Shown piece after piece: positions 42,990 through 51,814 of a stretch of 64,000 bases of DNA. Source of the stretch: Opitutia bacterium (GTDB lineage: Bacteria > Verrucomicrobiota > Verrucomicrobiia > Opitutales > Opitutaceae). The DNA is taken from positions 620,001 to 684,000 of the forward strand of contig JACRHT010000016.1 in NCBI GenBank assembly GCA_016217545.1. Direction: 5' to 3'. The notes under the pieces were generated by a model. The model worked only from the letters and a program-made list of their open reading frames with translations. It ran no database searches and had not been told where the DNA came from. Within the stretch, counting starts at the first letter, position 1. The number at the start of each line of letters is the position of its first letter. Made by a program: the position numbers and the translations under genes.

Positions 42990-44408
42990 CTAGGCGGCGC
43001 CAGCGGGCGTCGCGGAGGCTTTGCGTTGCTTGAGCAGCGCCTTGATTTCATAGGCGCGCGCCTCGGTGAGCGGGTAGCTGGCGAGCAGCCAAACGCTCAG
43101 CAGGCAGATCGCGGCCGGCAGGCAAATCTCCCACGCACGCAGCTGGAACAGCGTGGAATCGCTCTGCATCTTCGCGCCCTCCACGAAGCCGGTGAAGCGC
43201 TGCAGGTAGCCGCTGATGATGGTCGCGATCGAGACCGCGACTTTCCACCACCAGTTGTAGACGGCGAAGTAGATGCCCTCGCGGCGGATGCCGGTGGCGA
43301 GTTCCTCTTCGTCGCAGATGTCGGCGATCATTGCGTTCACGAGCGAGAACGCGAAGACCATGCCCAGCGACAGGCACACCGTCGGGAACGTCGTCCAATA
43401 CGGGTGGGCCGGGTTGTAGCAGATGATCTTGGAAAGGTTGCCGCCGATGATGAGCGCGAAGGCCAGCAAGACGGTGAAGCGCTTACCGTAGCGCCGGGAG
43501 CACCACGCCATCGGGAACGCACCGGCAAGCCCGACCGTGGCCCAGAGCGTGCCGTTCAGCGCCATGACCTCGGAGGCCGAGTCGGTGTTTCCGCCGAAGA
43601 GGTAGAAAATCTGGATGTAGTTGTTGAAACCCATCACCAGCTGAAACGCGACGATCAGGAGCACGAACGCGCCCACGAGGCGAAGGAACGTAGGATTGCG
43701 GTAGGTCGCCTTGAAGCTTTGCCAGATCGGAATGCGCTCCTGCTGGCTCGCCTGCTGGACCTTGCCCTCCTTGCACACGAACGCGCACCACATCGCCGCG
43801 CCGGTGAGCATGACGCTCAGACCGAGGCAGACCCATTTCACGCCGTTGACGGTGTCGCCGCCGAACATCGGGCGGTTGGCGAGATAGTAGACCCACGGCA
43901 GCGTGAGCGCGCCGATGTTGCCGATGAAACTCGAGTAAGCGAACAGGCTCGTCTTCTCGTGATAGTCGTCGGTCATCTCGAGCCCGAGCGCGCCGTGCGG
44001 AATCGCGTAGATCGGCACCACGGTGTAGAAGAACAAAGACGTCACGAGGAAGTAGCCGAACATCCACTCCTTGCTCCAATCGCGCGGCACCGTCCAAAGC
44101 GCCCAGAACGCGATGCCGATGAGCACGCCGCCCACGATGAGGAATGGGATGCGCCGGCCCCAGCGGGAGCGGCAATTGTCCGACATGTTGCCGAGGAAGG
44201 GATCGATGATCGCGTCCCACAGCCGCGGAAATGCCTGCGCGTAGCCGATCCAGATCGCGCTGACGCCGAGACCGACGACATAGACGAGGTTCGTCAGCTG
44301 GACGACGGAGTTGACGGCGACGATCGTGACCACCGCCCCCATGCCGTAGGCGACCTTTTGCGAAACAGGAATGCGGTCGGCCGCGGCGGTGGTGTGGTGG
44401 GAGTTCAT
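42990..44408 (-). CDS. GPH-family (MelB-like) sugar transporter
   Basis: A 472-residue, 12-helix transporter of the glycoside-pentoside-hexuronide:cation symporter family. Signatures include the Asp-rich helix 2 region FPRLWDAIIDPFLGNMSDNCRSRWGRRIPFL (cation-site Asp and the conserved SDxxRxxxGRRRP loop) and a central cytoplasmic loop before helix 7. It imports mono- or disaccharides with Na+ or H+. Its position between GDPD and the discoidin glycosidase in locus B suggests uptake of glucose, sophorose or a short oligosaccharide made in the periplasm. It is 21 bases downstream of the GDPD stop in reading order, so probably in the same transcript. Confidence 0.92.
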   Translation of the reverse strand: MNSHHTTAAADRIPVSQKVAYGMGAVVTIVAVNSVVQLTNLVYVVGLGVSAIWIGYAQAFPRLWDAIIDPFLGNMSDNCRSRWGRRIPFLIVGGVLIGIAFWALWTVPRDWSKEWMFGYFLVTSLFFYTVVPIYAIPHGALGLEMTDDYHEKTSLFAYSSFIGNIGALTLPWVYYLANRPMFGGDTVNGVKWVCLGLSVMLTGAAMWCAFVCKEGKVQQASQQERIPIWQSFKATYRNPTFLRLVGAFVLLIVAFQLVMGFNNYIQIFYLFGGNTDSASEVMALNGTLWATVGLAGAFPMAWCSRRYGKRFTVLLAFALIIGGNLSKIICYNPAHPYWTTFPTVCLSLGMVFAFSLVNAMIADICDEEELATGIRREGIYFAVYNWWWKVAVSIATIISGYLQRFTGFVEGAKMQSDSTLFQLRAWEICLPAAICLLSVWLLASYPLTEARAYEIKALLKQRKASATPAGAA

Positions 44409-44429
44409 GAAAGTGCGGGGTCGCGGAAC

Positions 44430-45320
44430 TCAGCGGGATTCGCCGAGCGTTTTCCAGAGAATGGCGGCGTTGTTCGTGATGAAACCATCGGCACCGCGTG
44501 TGCGCAACTCGCGGACCAGCGCCGGATCGTCGATGGTGTAGATCCAGACCTTCAGGCCCCGCTCGTGTGCGGCGGCGATGTTGGCGGCCGTGAGCCCGCG
44601 GTCCCAGACGATGACGCGAACGCCGCAGGCAGCGAGTTCGTCCCACACCGAGGCGTCGGGCTGGCCGTCGCGCAAAGGAGCCGCGCCGTGATGGCGTTCG
44701 TGCGGCGCGCCGAGGGCGGCGAGCACTTGTTCCGGGAGCTGCTCGTGCAGCTCGCGGAGGAAATTCCAGTCGTAACTCTGCACGACGACGCGGTTGACCA
44801 GGCCGCGTCCGCGCAAGAGGCGCGCGAGGGTGGCGGCGTCGCCGGCTTTGCGTTCGATCAGCGGCATGGAGCCGCCGGAGCAGATGAGATCGAGAGTTTC
44901 AGCGAGCAGCGGCAGACGGACGCCACTGCGACCGTCGAACCAGCGGCCCGCATCAAGTTCGCCCAGTTCAGCGGCGGAGCGATCGGCCACGCGGAGGGCC
45001 TTGCCGCCCCAACGCGCCACTGCGTCGGTGGTGCGATCGAGTGTCGCGTCGTGAATGACAACCGGCACGCCGTCGCGGGAATGGTGGTAGTCGAACTCCA
45101 CGAGATCCGCGCCAGACGCGAGGGCGAGGCGGAAGGACGCGAGCGTATTCTCGGGAGCGGCCGAGCTGTAGCCGCGATGCGCGATGACGAGCGGTCGCGA
45201 ACTGGCCAGCAGGGCTTGGGCGTTGTTTTCACCGGCGGCGGCCTGGACCGCGTAACAAGCCAGCGCGAGAGCGATGACCAGAAGCGGACGGGGCAGCGAG
45301 AGCGGGTGAAGGAAAACCAT
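44430..45320 (-). CDS. Exported glycerophosphodiester phosphodiesterase
   Basis: A 296-residue GDPD-family protein with an N-terminal signal/anchor (about 10-28). The catalytic core is clear: AHRGYSSAAPENT (His48, Arg49), EFD (Glu75, Asp77) and the second catalytic His90 in VVIHD. VWTIDDP-like VWIYTIDD near the C-terminus is also conserved. The family cleaves glycerophosphodiesters to sn-glycerol-3-phosphate and an alcohol. Beta-1,2-glucans of Proteobacteria are often decorated with sn-1-phosphoglycerol, so a secreted GDPD in a beta-1,2-glucan locus could remove such substituents. That role is inferred; general lipid headgroup scavenging is the alternative. The start is the ATG at 45320, only 10 bases past the hairpin at 45331-45359. 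Confidence 0.88.
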   Translation of the reverse strand: MVFLHPLSLPRPLLVIALALACYAVQAAAGENNAQALLASSRPLVIAHRGYSSAAPENTLASFRLALASGADLVEFDYHHSRDGVPVVIHDATLDRTTDAVARWGGKALRVADRSAAELGELDAGRWFDGRSGVRLPLLAETLDLICSGGSMPLIERKAGDAATLARLLRGRGLVNRVVVQSYDWNFLRELHEQLPEQVLAALGAPHERHHGAAPLRDGQPDASVWDELAACGVRVIVWDRGLTAANIAAAHERGLKVWIYTIDDPALVRELRTRGADGFITNNAAILWKTLGESR

Positions 45321-45330
45321 CAGGAGAAGG

Positions 45331-45359
45331 GGGCGGCGCTCCGCGAGGGAGCGCCGCCC
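45331..45359 (-). terminator. 12-bp hairpin between TonB receptor and GDPD genes
   Basis: GGGCGGCGCTCC (45331-45342) and GGAGCGCCGCCC (45348-45359) form a perfect stem with a 5-base loop. It lies 23 bases after the TonB receptor stop and 10 bases before the GDPD ATG, with no T-run. The closeness to the start codon suggests an intra-operon element (partial terminator or mRNA stabiliser). Confidence 0.7.
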
Positions 45360-45382
45360 GTGACATCGAACTGGAGTGGCGG

Positions 45383-48184
45383 TTAGAGTTGGAAGCTGGC
45401 GGTGAGCTTGAAGGTGCGGGGCGATGGCAGGAAGTAGCCGTTGGGAATGGCACGGCCGGCGCTGTCGCGCCAGGAGCCGTCGTAGCTGGTGATGACCGGA
45501 TCCTTGTCGTCGAGAACGTTGAGCACGTTCAGGGCGATGCGCGTCGGGATGCCACCGAACTTCGTCGAGTAGGCGATCACCATGTTGGTGGTGTTGCGCT
45601 CGGCGCGGTAGTAGGTCTCGTTGCGGATGACGGTCGAGTATTGCTTGCCGGTGCGGGAGACGCCGCCGCCGATCGAGAGGCCCTTGAGCTTGTCGTTCAT
45701 GAACGTGTAGTTCGCGAAGATGTTCGCGACGTATTTGGTCGTGCCGACGACCGTCTTGCCGGCGACGTTGTTGTCGAGCGTCGTCTGCGCGTTCACGAGT
45801 GCGGTGCGGAGGTTGGTGGCGGCGGTGTTGCCGAGGTTGGCGGCCGCATCCCACTTCGAGAAGTTGGCGGCGTAGTAGGCGCGCTGGCCAGCGAGGGCGT
45901 CGACGATCTCGGACTCCGGCAGCGCGTAGCTGGCCTGCAGGCGCAGGTTCTTCAGCGGGTTCGCGGTGACTTCGAACTCGTAGCCGCTGACGTGCAGCGA
46001 CTGCGTGTCGTCGTAGGCGAGCGCACCGAGCGCGGGATCGCGGGCTTCGCTGCGGGCGTCGTAGTAGAGGTTCCAGATGTTGCCGAAGCCGATCTTCGTG
46101 CCGGTGATGCGGTCGTAGGACTTCGCATCGTAGTAGACGGCGGTCGCGTAGTATTTGCCGTCGTTGGTGGAGAAGCGGAGGCCGGCGTCGACGCCCTCGC
46201 CGCGGGTGGCCTCGAAGGGCTTGCCGGTGAGGCTCGGATTGCGGCCGGGGCCGATGGGCTCGAAGTTCTTGCCGTAGTTCGCGAAGATGCCGACCGGTCC
46301 GATGTAGTAAACCGCGCCGCCCGAGTAGGTGTTGCCCGTCGCGGCGGAGGCCGTCGTCGTCGGGATAATGGCGTTGAGGCGATACTGGTCGTAGCTGTCG
46401 TGACGCGCACCGAGGAGGACGCTGAGTTTGTCGTCGAGCGCACGGATGTGCGTGAAGGCAGCGACGTGCTTCAGGGTGTAGTCTTCGTCGAAGTCGAACC
46501 AGTTGCCGTCGTGCGAGGTGTAGGCGACTTGATAGGAACCGATGGTCGCGGGCAGCGCGATGGTCGGATGCGTGTCGTCCTCGTAGATGCGGGCGCGAAT
46601 GATGCGGTTGCTGGCGCCAACGATGCCGGCGTTGAGGATCTGGGCGTTGAGCTGACGCGCGTGCCAAGTGATGTCCTGCTGGCCGGCCGAGACGCTGAAG
46701 GTCTGGCGGTAGGCCTGGTTGAAGAGCTTCGTGTCGAGCTTGTAGGTCAGCTGGGCGCGGACTTCCTTCACGCCGCGGTTCTGATTCTGGCCGCTGATCA
46801 TGAAGTCGCCGTAGCGTTTGCCGAAATTGGGGTTCGGGTTGCCGTTCGGGAGCTGCTTGTTGATGTCGACGGCGAGGAAGCCGATGCCCTCGTAGTTCTT
46901 CGAATCGCGGGAGTCCTTGTAGTAGTAGCCGGTGACGGCGAGCTCGAGGGAGTTGGTGAAGCTGTGAGTCAGCCAGAGCGTCGCGACGTCGTATTCGGGC
47001 TTCGAGATCGCGTCCTTAGCGGCGACAGTGAACTCGCGTTTCGGGAACACCGCGATGGTGCTGCCGTCGATCGTGAGCGTGCCGTTGGTCATCGAAGTCG
47101 GATACCAACCGGCTTGCGGGGCGATCGGGAGGAAGATGCCGTTGGAGCGCTGGCCGATATTCCAATTCTGGATGCCGATGCCCGGCAGGCTGGGAATGTA
47201 GACGTTCCAGTAGTTGCTGCCGTCGATGCGCGCCGTGGAGCCCGAAGGCGCGGCGGTCCCGGCCGGCGTGAGCGGCGCGGCGCCCCAGGTGTTCGAAACG
47301 GAAACGCCATCCCAACGGCTCGTGCCTTCCGGCGCCGAGGCGCGGTAGAACGAGCGCTCCGAGCGGCTCGCTTCGGCGTCGAGGCGGACGGCGGTGCGCG
47401 GCGTCACTTGGTAAGCGAACGCGACGTCGACGGCGCGTTGGCGGTCGATGTCCTGATCCTGCCAGCCTTTCTGTTCCTCGATCAGCGCGTTGACGCGCAC
47501 GGCCATCTTCTTGTTCAGGAAGCGGCTGTTGCTATCGACGGTGAAGCGCTTGCTGCCGTTGCTGTCGAAGACGAAGGCGGGATTGAGAAACTCCTTATCG
47601 AAGCGCGCCTGCTTCGTGTAAGTGCTGAGCACGCCACCGACGGTGCCGATGCCGAACAGGATGGAATTGGGACCGCGGTCGAACTCGATGCGCTCGACGT
47701 TGTAGGTGTCGGCACTCTGGTAATAGGTGAAGTAGTTGCGCGTCGGGCCTGCGCCACCTTGCAGCGACTGGCCGGCGCCGCGGAAGTTGAAGTCGAAATC
47801 GCCGAACGGTGAAGAGGTCTTGCCCGCGCCGTAGTCGGACGGGATGACGTTGAGCGCCCATTGCAGCGACTCGCGGATGTCCTGGATCGCGACGTCGTCG
47901 AGGAAGGTGCGCGTCAGCGAGGACATCGCGGCCGGCGTCAGCTTGATCGGAGTGTTGGTGCGCCCGCCGGCGAGCGAGTCGACGGCAACGTAGCCGATGT
48001 CGCGATCCGTGTTAACCGTGAAGGTCTCCAATTGGACCACATCGTCGTCGGGTTTCGGCGCCGTAGCCGGTGGCGCCGACTGGGCCGAGAGCAGCGGGGT
48101 AAAGGCGAGCATCGCGGCGAGGGACAACGCGAATTTCGCAAGGGGCAGAGCAGGCTTAGCTGGGGCTAGCAGTTGCGATTTCAT
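45383..48184 (-). CDS. TonB-dependent receptor (paralogue 1 of pair)
   Basis: A 933-residue outer membrane receptor. It has a signal peptide (about 1-38, ending LLSAQ), a TonB-box-like VVQLETFTVNT, a plug domain (about 55-210) with SLAGGRTNTPIKLTPAAMSSLTRTFLDD and VERIEFDRGPNSILFGIGTVGG, and a barrel ending in PRTFKLTASFQL. It is clearly paralogous to the receptor at 51815-54655; the two share the long SLAGGRTNTPIK segment, the DINKQLP(N/D)G loop and similar barrel ends. The two receptors flank the GH94 phosphorylase gene. There is no SusD partner. The ligand is most likely an oligo- or polysaccharide of locus B. The start was set at the ATG at 48184. Confidence 0.93.
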   Translation of the reverse strand: MKSQLLAPAKPALPLAKFALSLAAMLAFTPLLSAQSAPPATAPKPDDDVVQLETFTVNTDRDIGYVAVDSLAGGRTNTPIKLTPAAMSSLTRTFLDDVAIQDIRESLQWALNVIPSDYGAGKTSSPFGDFDFNFRGAGQSLQGGAGPTRNYFTYYQSADTYNVERIEFDRGPNSILFGIGTVGGVLSTYTKQARFDKEFLNPAFVFDSNGSKRFTVDSNSRFLNKKMAVRVNALIEEQKGWQDQDIDRQRAVDVAFAYQVTPRTAVRLDAEASRSERSFYRASAPEGTSRWDGVSVSNTWGAAPLTPAGTAAPSGSTARIDGSNYWNVYIPSLPGIGIQNWNIGQRSNGIFLPIAPQAGWYPTSMTNGTLTIDGSTIAVFPKREFTVAAKDAISKPEYDVATLWLTHSFTNSLELAVTGYYYKDSRDSKNYEGIGFLAVDINKQLPNGNPNPNFGKRYGDFMISGQNQNRGVKEVRAQLTYKLDTKLFNQAYRQTFSVSAGQQDITWHARQLNAQILNAGIVGASNRIIRARIYEDDTHPTIALPATIGSYQVAYTSHDGNWFDFDEDYTLKHVAAFTHIRALDDKLSVLLGARHDSYDQYRLNAIIPTTTASAATGNTYSGGAVYYIGPVGIFANYGKNFEPIGPGRNPSLTGKPFEATRGEGVDAGLRFSTNDGKYYATAVYYDAKSYDRITGTKIGFGNIWNLYYDARSEARDPALGALAYDDTQSLHVSGYEFEVTANPLKNLRLQASYALPESEIVDALAGQRAYYAANFSKWDAAANLGNTAATNLRTALVNAQTTLDNNVAGKTVVGTTKYVANIFANYTFMNDKLKGLSIGGGVSRTGKQYSTVIRNETYYRAERNTTNMVIAYSTKFGGIPTRIALNVLNVLDDKDPVITSYDGSWRDSAGRAIPNGYFLPSPRTFKLTASFQL

Positions 48185-48232
48185 TTTAGGTGACAAAAAC
48201 CGACAACACGGTCCGTGGGGCCGCGGCGCAGA

Positions 48233-51200
48233 CTACAGGATGATCTCGATCAGGTTCGATTGGGGGTTGAGATGCGTGGATACGTCAGCAGAGGCGACAC
48301 GGAGACCGCCCGCGCGATAGGGGTTCGGCTCGGGATTGCCGGCCAAAGCATGCCCGTTCACGCGCACGCTCCGCGGCGAATGCGTGGCGGACTTCACGGC
48401 GTAGACGAGGCGCACGGGCCGGCCGCAGAGATGCGTCTCGGCGGTCAAACCATCGAGGCTGCGCGGGAGCACCGGATCGAACACGACATCGCCGAACGAC
48501 TCGCGGATGCCGAGCAGGCACGCGCGGATCTTGTGCAGGTAAAGCCCGGGGCCGCTCGAGTAGAGTCGCCAGCCGCCGCGGACCGACACGCGCCCCGCGC
48601 GCAGTTCCGGCCAGCGCGCGGCCGCTTCCACGCGGTCGGCGAAATCGGCGTCGGAGCTCGAGAAATAGACGTTGCTCTGGCGCGGGGCGGCGCGCGGCAC
48701 GACCTGTTCGAGGCCCACCGGATTCACGACTTGGAGCGCTTCCCACAACCGGTCCGCATCGCCGATCTTGGCCATCGCCTCGGCGTAGCGGATGTGCGCG
48801 TGCACGTATTGCAGGCCGATTTCGCGGCCGACGTTCGCAGCGGTCTCGCCGCGCTTGAAGAGTTTTTCCAGTCCGCCGTGGTAGGTCGCGGGCTCGCTCA
48901 TGAGCCGCACGCCGTCGGAGAACTTCAGGTCGCGCTCGACAATGGCGAGGTGATGCTTCGCCTCCTCCGGAGTAAACAACTCCGCGATCACGGAGCGCGT
49001 CATCGGCAGCAAACGATAGCGAATGCCGGTGATCTTGTCGCTCGGGTGCAGCAGCGGACGTTTCGTGCCGTCGGCCTCGTTGACAAGGAATCCGGCCACG
49101 GTGCCGCCGGGCATCAACTGGGCGCTGAAATCCCGGCGCATGCGCGCGAGCAGCGACTCGAGAACTTCGGCCCGCGCCGTTTCGCCCGCCCGCTGGCTGA
49201 CGGCCGCGAGCTGACGGAAAGTCTGGAAAGCCAGCGCCACCGTCCACGCGCTGACCATGCGGGTCCGCAACGTGGGATCGGCGGGCTGCAACGTGTCGTC
49301 CCAGTCGCCGTCACCGTAATTTACCAGCGCCGTGCCGGGCACGAGGCGGCTTTCGACGTGAGCGACGACGCGGTCGCAGTGCACCCAAAGCGATTCGCGC
49401 GTGCCGGTCGGCCGGAAAGACTTCGCGTCGGTGTAGTCGATGTTCTGGCTGAGGAAGCTGAGGTCGTTGGTGGCTTCGACGTAGTCGCACAGCGCCTTCA
49501 CCGGCCAGAAGCACACGTCGCCATGGCTGTGCGCCTGCTGGATGAAGTGGAACGGCGGGAACATGAACCATTGCGGCCATGCGCCTTCGACGCCTTCGGC
49601 CTGCGCGGCGGCACCGAGGTATTGTTGCGCAAAAACAGTCTCGAGCACGCGACGCGCGACATCGAACTCGCCGGCGGAGAGCAGCCACTCGATCGAGCCT
49701 TGCGTGACGTCGCGCACGCCCCAGGCGGCGCCGCCGTATTGCTCGAGGCCGTGCGGCGTCGAGAAGTGAATCGAGGCGTTGTGAGTGAACCACGGCAGCA
49801 CGTCATCGACGCGCGCCACACCGGCATCGCGCGCACGACCGAGACGCACGGGAGCCGCGGGCGGGCACGCGAGCGGGCGTTCGGCGGCGAACTCGCCGCG
49901 CGCCGCAGCCACGGCGGTTTCGAGCGCGGAGAGGCCGGCGTGCGTGCCGACGAGCGCGAGAGAAAACTGGCTGGTCGCCACGGAACGGACTACGGCGTAG
50001 GGGCCGCCGCGCGCTTGATTGTCGGCGTAGAGGAGTTCGTCGCCGCCCAGCTCGGCCGCCTGCGCAGGATCGATCGCCGCGAGGGCAAAGCAGGTTTGCG
50101 GCAGATGTTGTGCGAGGAATCCGGCCGGAGACGGCACGGCGGCCATCCAGCCTTGCGCGGCGTTGACCTCCAGCGTGCCGCGCGCATCGAATTCGTTGGC
50201 CCCGAGCGCGAGAGAATGCGTGACGAGGAACTCGCACGGTGTCCCGCTCGTCACCTGCAAGACGAGAAAGCTCGCCGCCGATTCGCGGGAGCACGTGAGC
50301 GTGGCCTCGATGGTCGCGTCGGTCAGACGGTAGTGCCACCGGACGCGACCCGGCTCCATGACGAAGGCCGAGGGCACGCCGAGCTGGCGCCACTCCCCTG
50401 CCCGCCGCACGAACACGCGCTGGCCGCTGGCCCGCGCGAGATTGAGCGGATGGCGCACGACGGAGAGGAGGCGCGCGATGCTCGGGTTGCCGAGATAGAC
50501 CTGCGCGCCGAAAATACCCGCGGCGTAGGCGGTGATGCCGAACTGGGCGTCGTCGATCCAAAGCGAGGTGCCGTTGCGGACGATGTGGCCGTGCGGGCGG
50601 GCGACGATCGCCTCCTTGGCGCGGAGGACGACGTGCGTATCCGTGCCGCAGAAAAACGAGAGCAGGTGGCGCTGGGCGTCGAATTCCTCGTGGCGGCGCG
50701 CGTCCGGGAACCAGGCGGCGAGCTCCGCCGCGGTCGCATTCTCGCCATGCAACCACAGCGCGGTGAACACCGAGCGCGGCGCATGACTGAAACGCGCGAT
50801 TGTCGGGGCACTCGCCCAAACCGCGGGCAACACCTCGGCGAGGCACGCCAGATCGGCGGCGGAGGAGGCGGTCGGGTGGTCCTCGATGAAGCGCGCAACG
50901 AAGGTCGTCGTGGCGTTGCCGTCCGGCGCGAGGACGATCGGCCGCGTTTGCAGGCCGGCGAGCGCGCATTCGTATTGGAGGCGGCGCGACGGCAGCGCCG
51001 GCTCACGCATCGCGAGCGGTTCGCCGGTCAGACGGAAATCGGCGCCGAGAAACTGGTAGGCGTCGGTGCAGAAGGCGGCCGCACCCTCGGCGCATGCGAA
51101 CGCGGCCCACGGGTGGCGTCCGCCGGCGGCGGGTTGGTTCTGCCGGGCGAGGATGACGTGCCCGAGAGCCGAGTCGGAAAGCGGAAGGAGATCGAGGTAT

Positions 51201-51712
51201 TGCGAGGTGTAGGCCTCGTTGTTGCGCACGGCGCCCTCGTCGGCGAGGCCGAGGTCCTGCGCATGGAAAATCTCGCACGTGAGCGGGGCGCCCGACGTGT
51301 TGCGGAGTTGCACGCGCCAAGCCCAGGCGGCGTGTTGCGGGTGCAGCGTCAGGGTGGTGACGCATTCGAGGCCGGCGCACGGCGTCGTGCGCCAAGCCGG
51401 GTCGGCGGCGGCGGAGAAATCGACCTCACGTCCGACCAGTGGCGCCCATCCGGCGACTTTGCCCGTGGCGTCTTTCCAGCGCACGAGAAGGCGGAAAAGA
51501 CCTTCCTCGGCGGGGCCGGGCAACACTTGGTTGAGCAGGGTCTCGCGATGGCGCAAGGCGAACAGCGTGCCGCTAGGCAGCAGTTGCGCGCGGAGACCGC
51601 TGGCGGAGTTGAGCTCGATGAGCCCGAAATCGGCGGCGGCGGAGAGCGAGAGTGCGTGAGGAGAGACGGAACCCATGACGGGTGACGGATTGCGAGCGCG
51701 TTGGCGCGACAT
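48233..51712 (-). CDS. GH94 phosphorylase, 1,2-beta-oligoglucan phosphorylase-like
   Basis: An 1159-residue cytoplasmic protein without signal peptide. The N-terminal beta-sandwich domains (about 20-570) are followed by an (alpha/alpha)6 barrel (about 640-1030) and a C-terminal beta domain. The barrel motif YGDGDWDDTLQP (799-810) carries the general-acid Asp of GH94 phosphorylases in the form seen in 1,2-beta-oligoglucan phosphorylases (Lin1839 type), which are also about 1100 residues long, rather than the DWNDG form of cellobiose phosphorylase. WFMFPPFHFIQQAHSHGDVCFWP and GREIGLQYVHAHIRYAEA are further barrel segments. The reaction would be beta-1,2-glucan(n) + Pi to glucan(n-1) + glucose-1-phosphate. 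It lies between two paralogous TonB receptors. An ATG at 51676 is an alternative start 12 codons on. Confidence 0.8.
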   Translation of the reverse strand: MSRQRARNPSPVMGSVSPHALSLSAAADFGLIELNSASGLRAQLLPSGTLFALRHRETLLNQVLPGPAEEGLFRLLVRWKDATGKVAGWAPLVGREVDFSAAADPAWRTTPCAGLECVTTLTLHPQHAAWAWRVQLRNTSGAPLTCEIFHAQDLGLADEGAVRNNEAYTSQYLDLLPLSDSALGHVILARQNQPAAGGRHPWAAFACAEGAAAFCTDAYQFLGADFRLTGEPLAMREPALPSRRLQYECALAGLQTRPIVLAPDGNATTTFVARFIEDHPTASSAADLACLAEVLPAVWASAPTIARFSHAPRSVFTALWLHGENATAAELAAWFPDARRHEEFDAQRHLLSFFCGTDTHVVLRAKEAIVARPHGHIVRNGTSLWIDDAQFGITAYAAGIFGAQVYLGNPSIARLLSVVRHPLNLARASGQRVFVRRAGEWRQLGVPSAFVMEPGRVRWHYRLTDATIEATLTCSRESAASFLVLQVTSGTPCEFLVTHSLALGANEFDARGTLEVNAAQGWMAAVPSPAGFLAQHLPQTCFALAAIDPAQAAELGGDELLYADNQARGGPYAVVRSVATSQFSLALVGTHAGLSALETAVAAARGEFAAERPLACPPAAPVRLGRARDAGVARVDDVLPWFTHNASIHFSTPHGLEQYGGAAWGVRDVTQGSIEWLLSAGEFDVARRVLETVFAQQYLGAAAQAEGVEGAWPQWFMFPPFHFIQQAHSHGDVCFWPVKALCDYVEATNDLSFLSQNIDYTDAKSFRPTGTRESLWVHCDRVVAHVESRLVPGTALVNYGDGDWDDTLQPADPTLRTRMVSAWTVALAFQTFRQLAAVSQRAGETARAEVLESLLARMRRDFSAQLMPGGTVAGFLVNEADGTKRPLLHPSDKITGIRYRLLPMTRSVIAELFTPEEAKHHLAIVERDLKFSDGVRLMSEPATYHGGLEKLFKRGETAANVGREIGLQYVHAHIRYAEAMAKIGDADRLWEALQVVNPVGLEQVVPRAAPRQSNVYFSSSDADFADRVEAAARWPELRAGRVSVRGGWRLYSSGPGLYLHKIRACLLGIRESFGDVVFDPVLPRSLDGLTAETHLCGRPVRLVYAVKSATHSPRSVRVNGHALAGNPEPNPYRAGGLRVASADVSTHLNPQSNLIEIIL

Positions 51713-51732
51713 TGACGAGACAGAATTCCGGG

Positions 51733-51760
51733 GGTCGCCCCGCGATGAGTCGGGGCGACC
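51733..51760 (-). terminator. Hairpin before the GH94 gene
   Basis: GGTCGCCCCG (51733-51742) and CGGGGCGACC (51751-51760) form a 10-bp stem with an 8-base loop, 20 bases before the GH94 ATG at 51712. It is the second of two tandem hairpins after the TonB receptor. Confidence 0.65.
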
Positions 51761-51769
51761 GAACGGAAA

Positions 51770-51800
51770 CCGGAGGCGCCAGCAGGAGCCGCGCCTCCGG
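51770..51800 (-). terminator. Hairpin after the TonB receptor gene
   Basis: CCGGAGGCGC (51770-51779) and GCGCCTCCGG (51791-51800) form a 10-bp stem with an 11-base loop, starting 14 bases after the TonB receptor stop. Together with the 51733 hairpin it fills the receptor-GH94 gap. No T-run follows on the minus strand. Confidence 0.65.
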
Positions 51801-51814
51801 GGACAACTTACGAC

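Noticed and set aside
48207-48217. CACGGTCCGTG palindrome upstream of TonB receptor 1
   Set aside because: It is only 11 bp, GC-rich and not repeated near other receptor genes, so it is expected by chance at this base composition.
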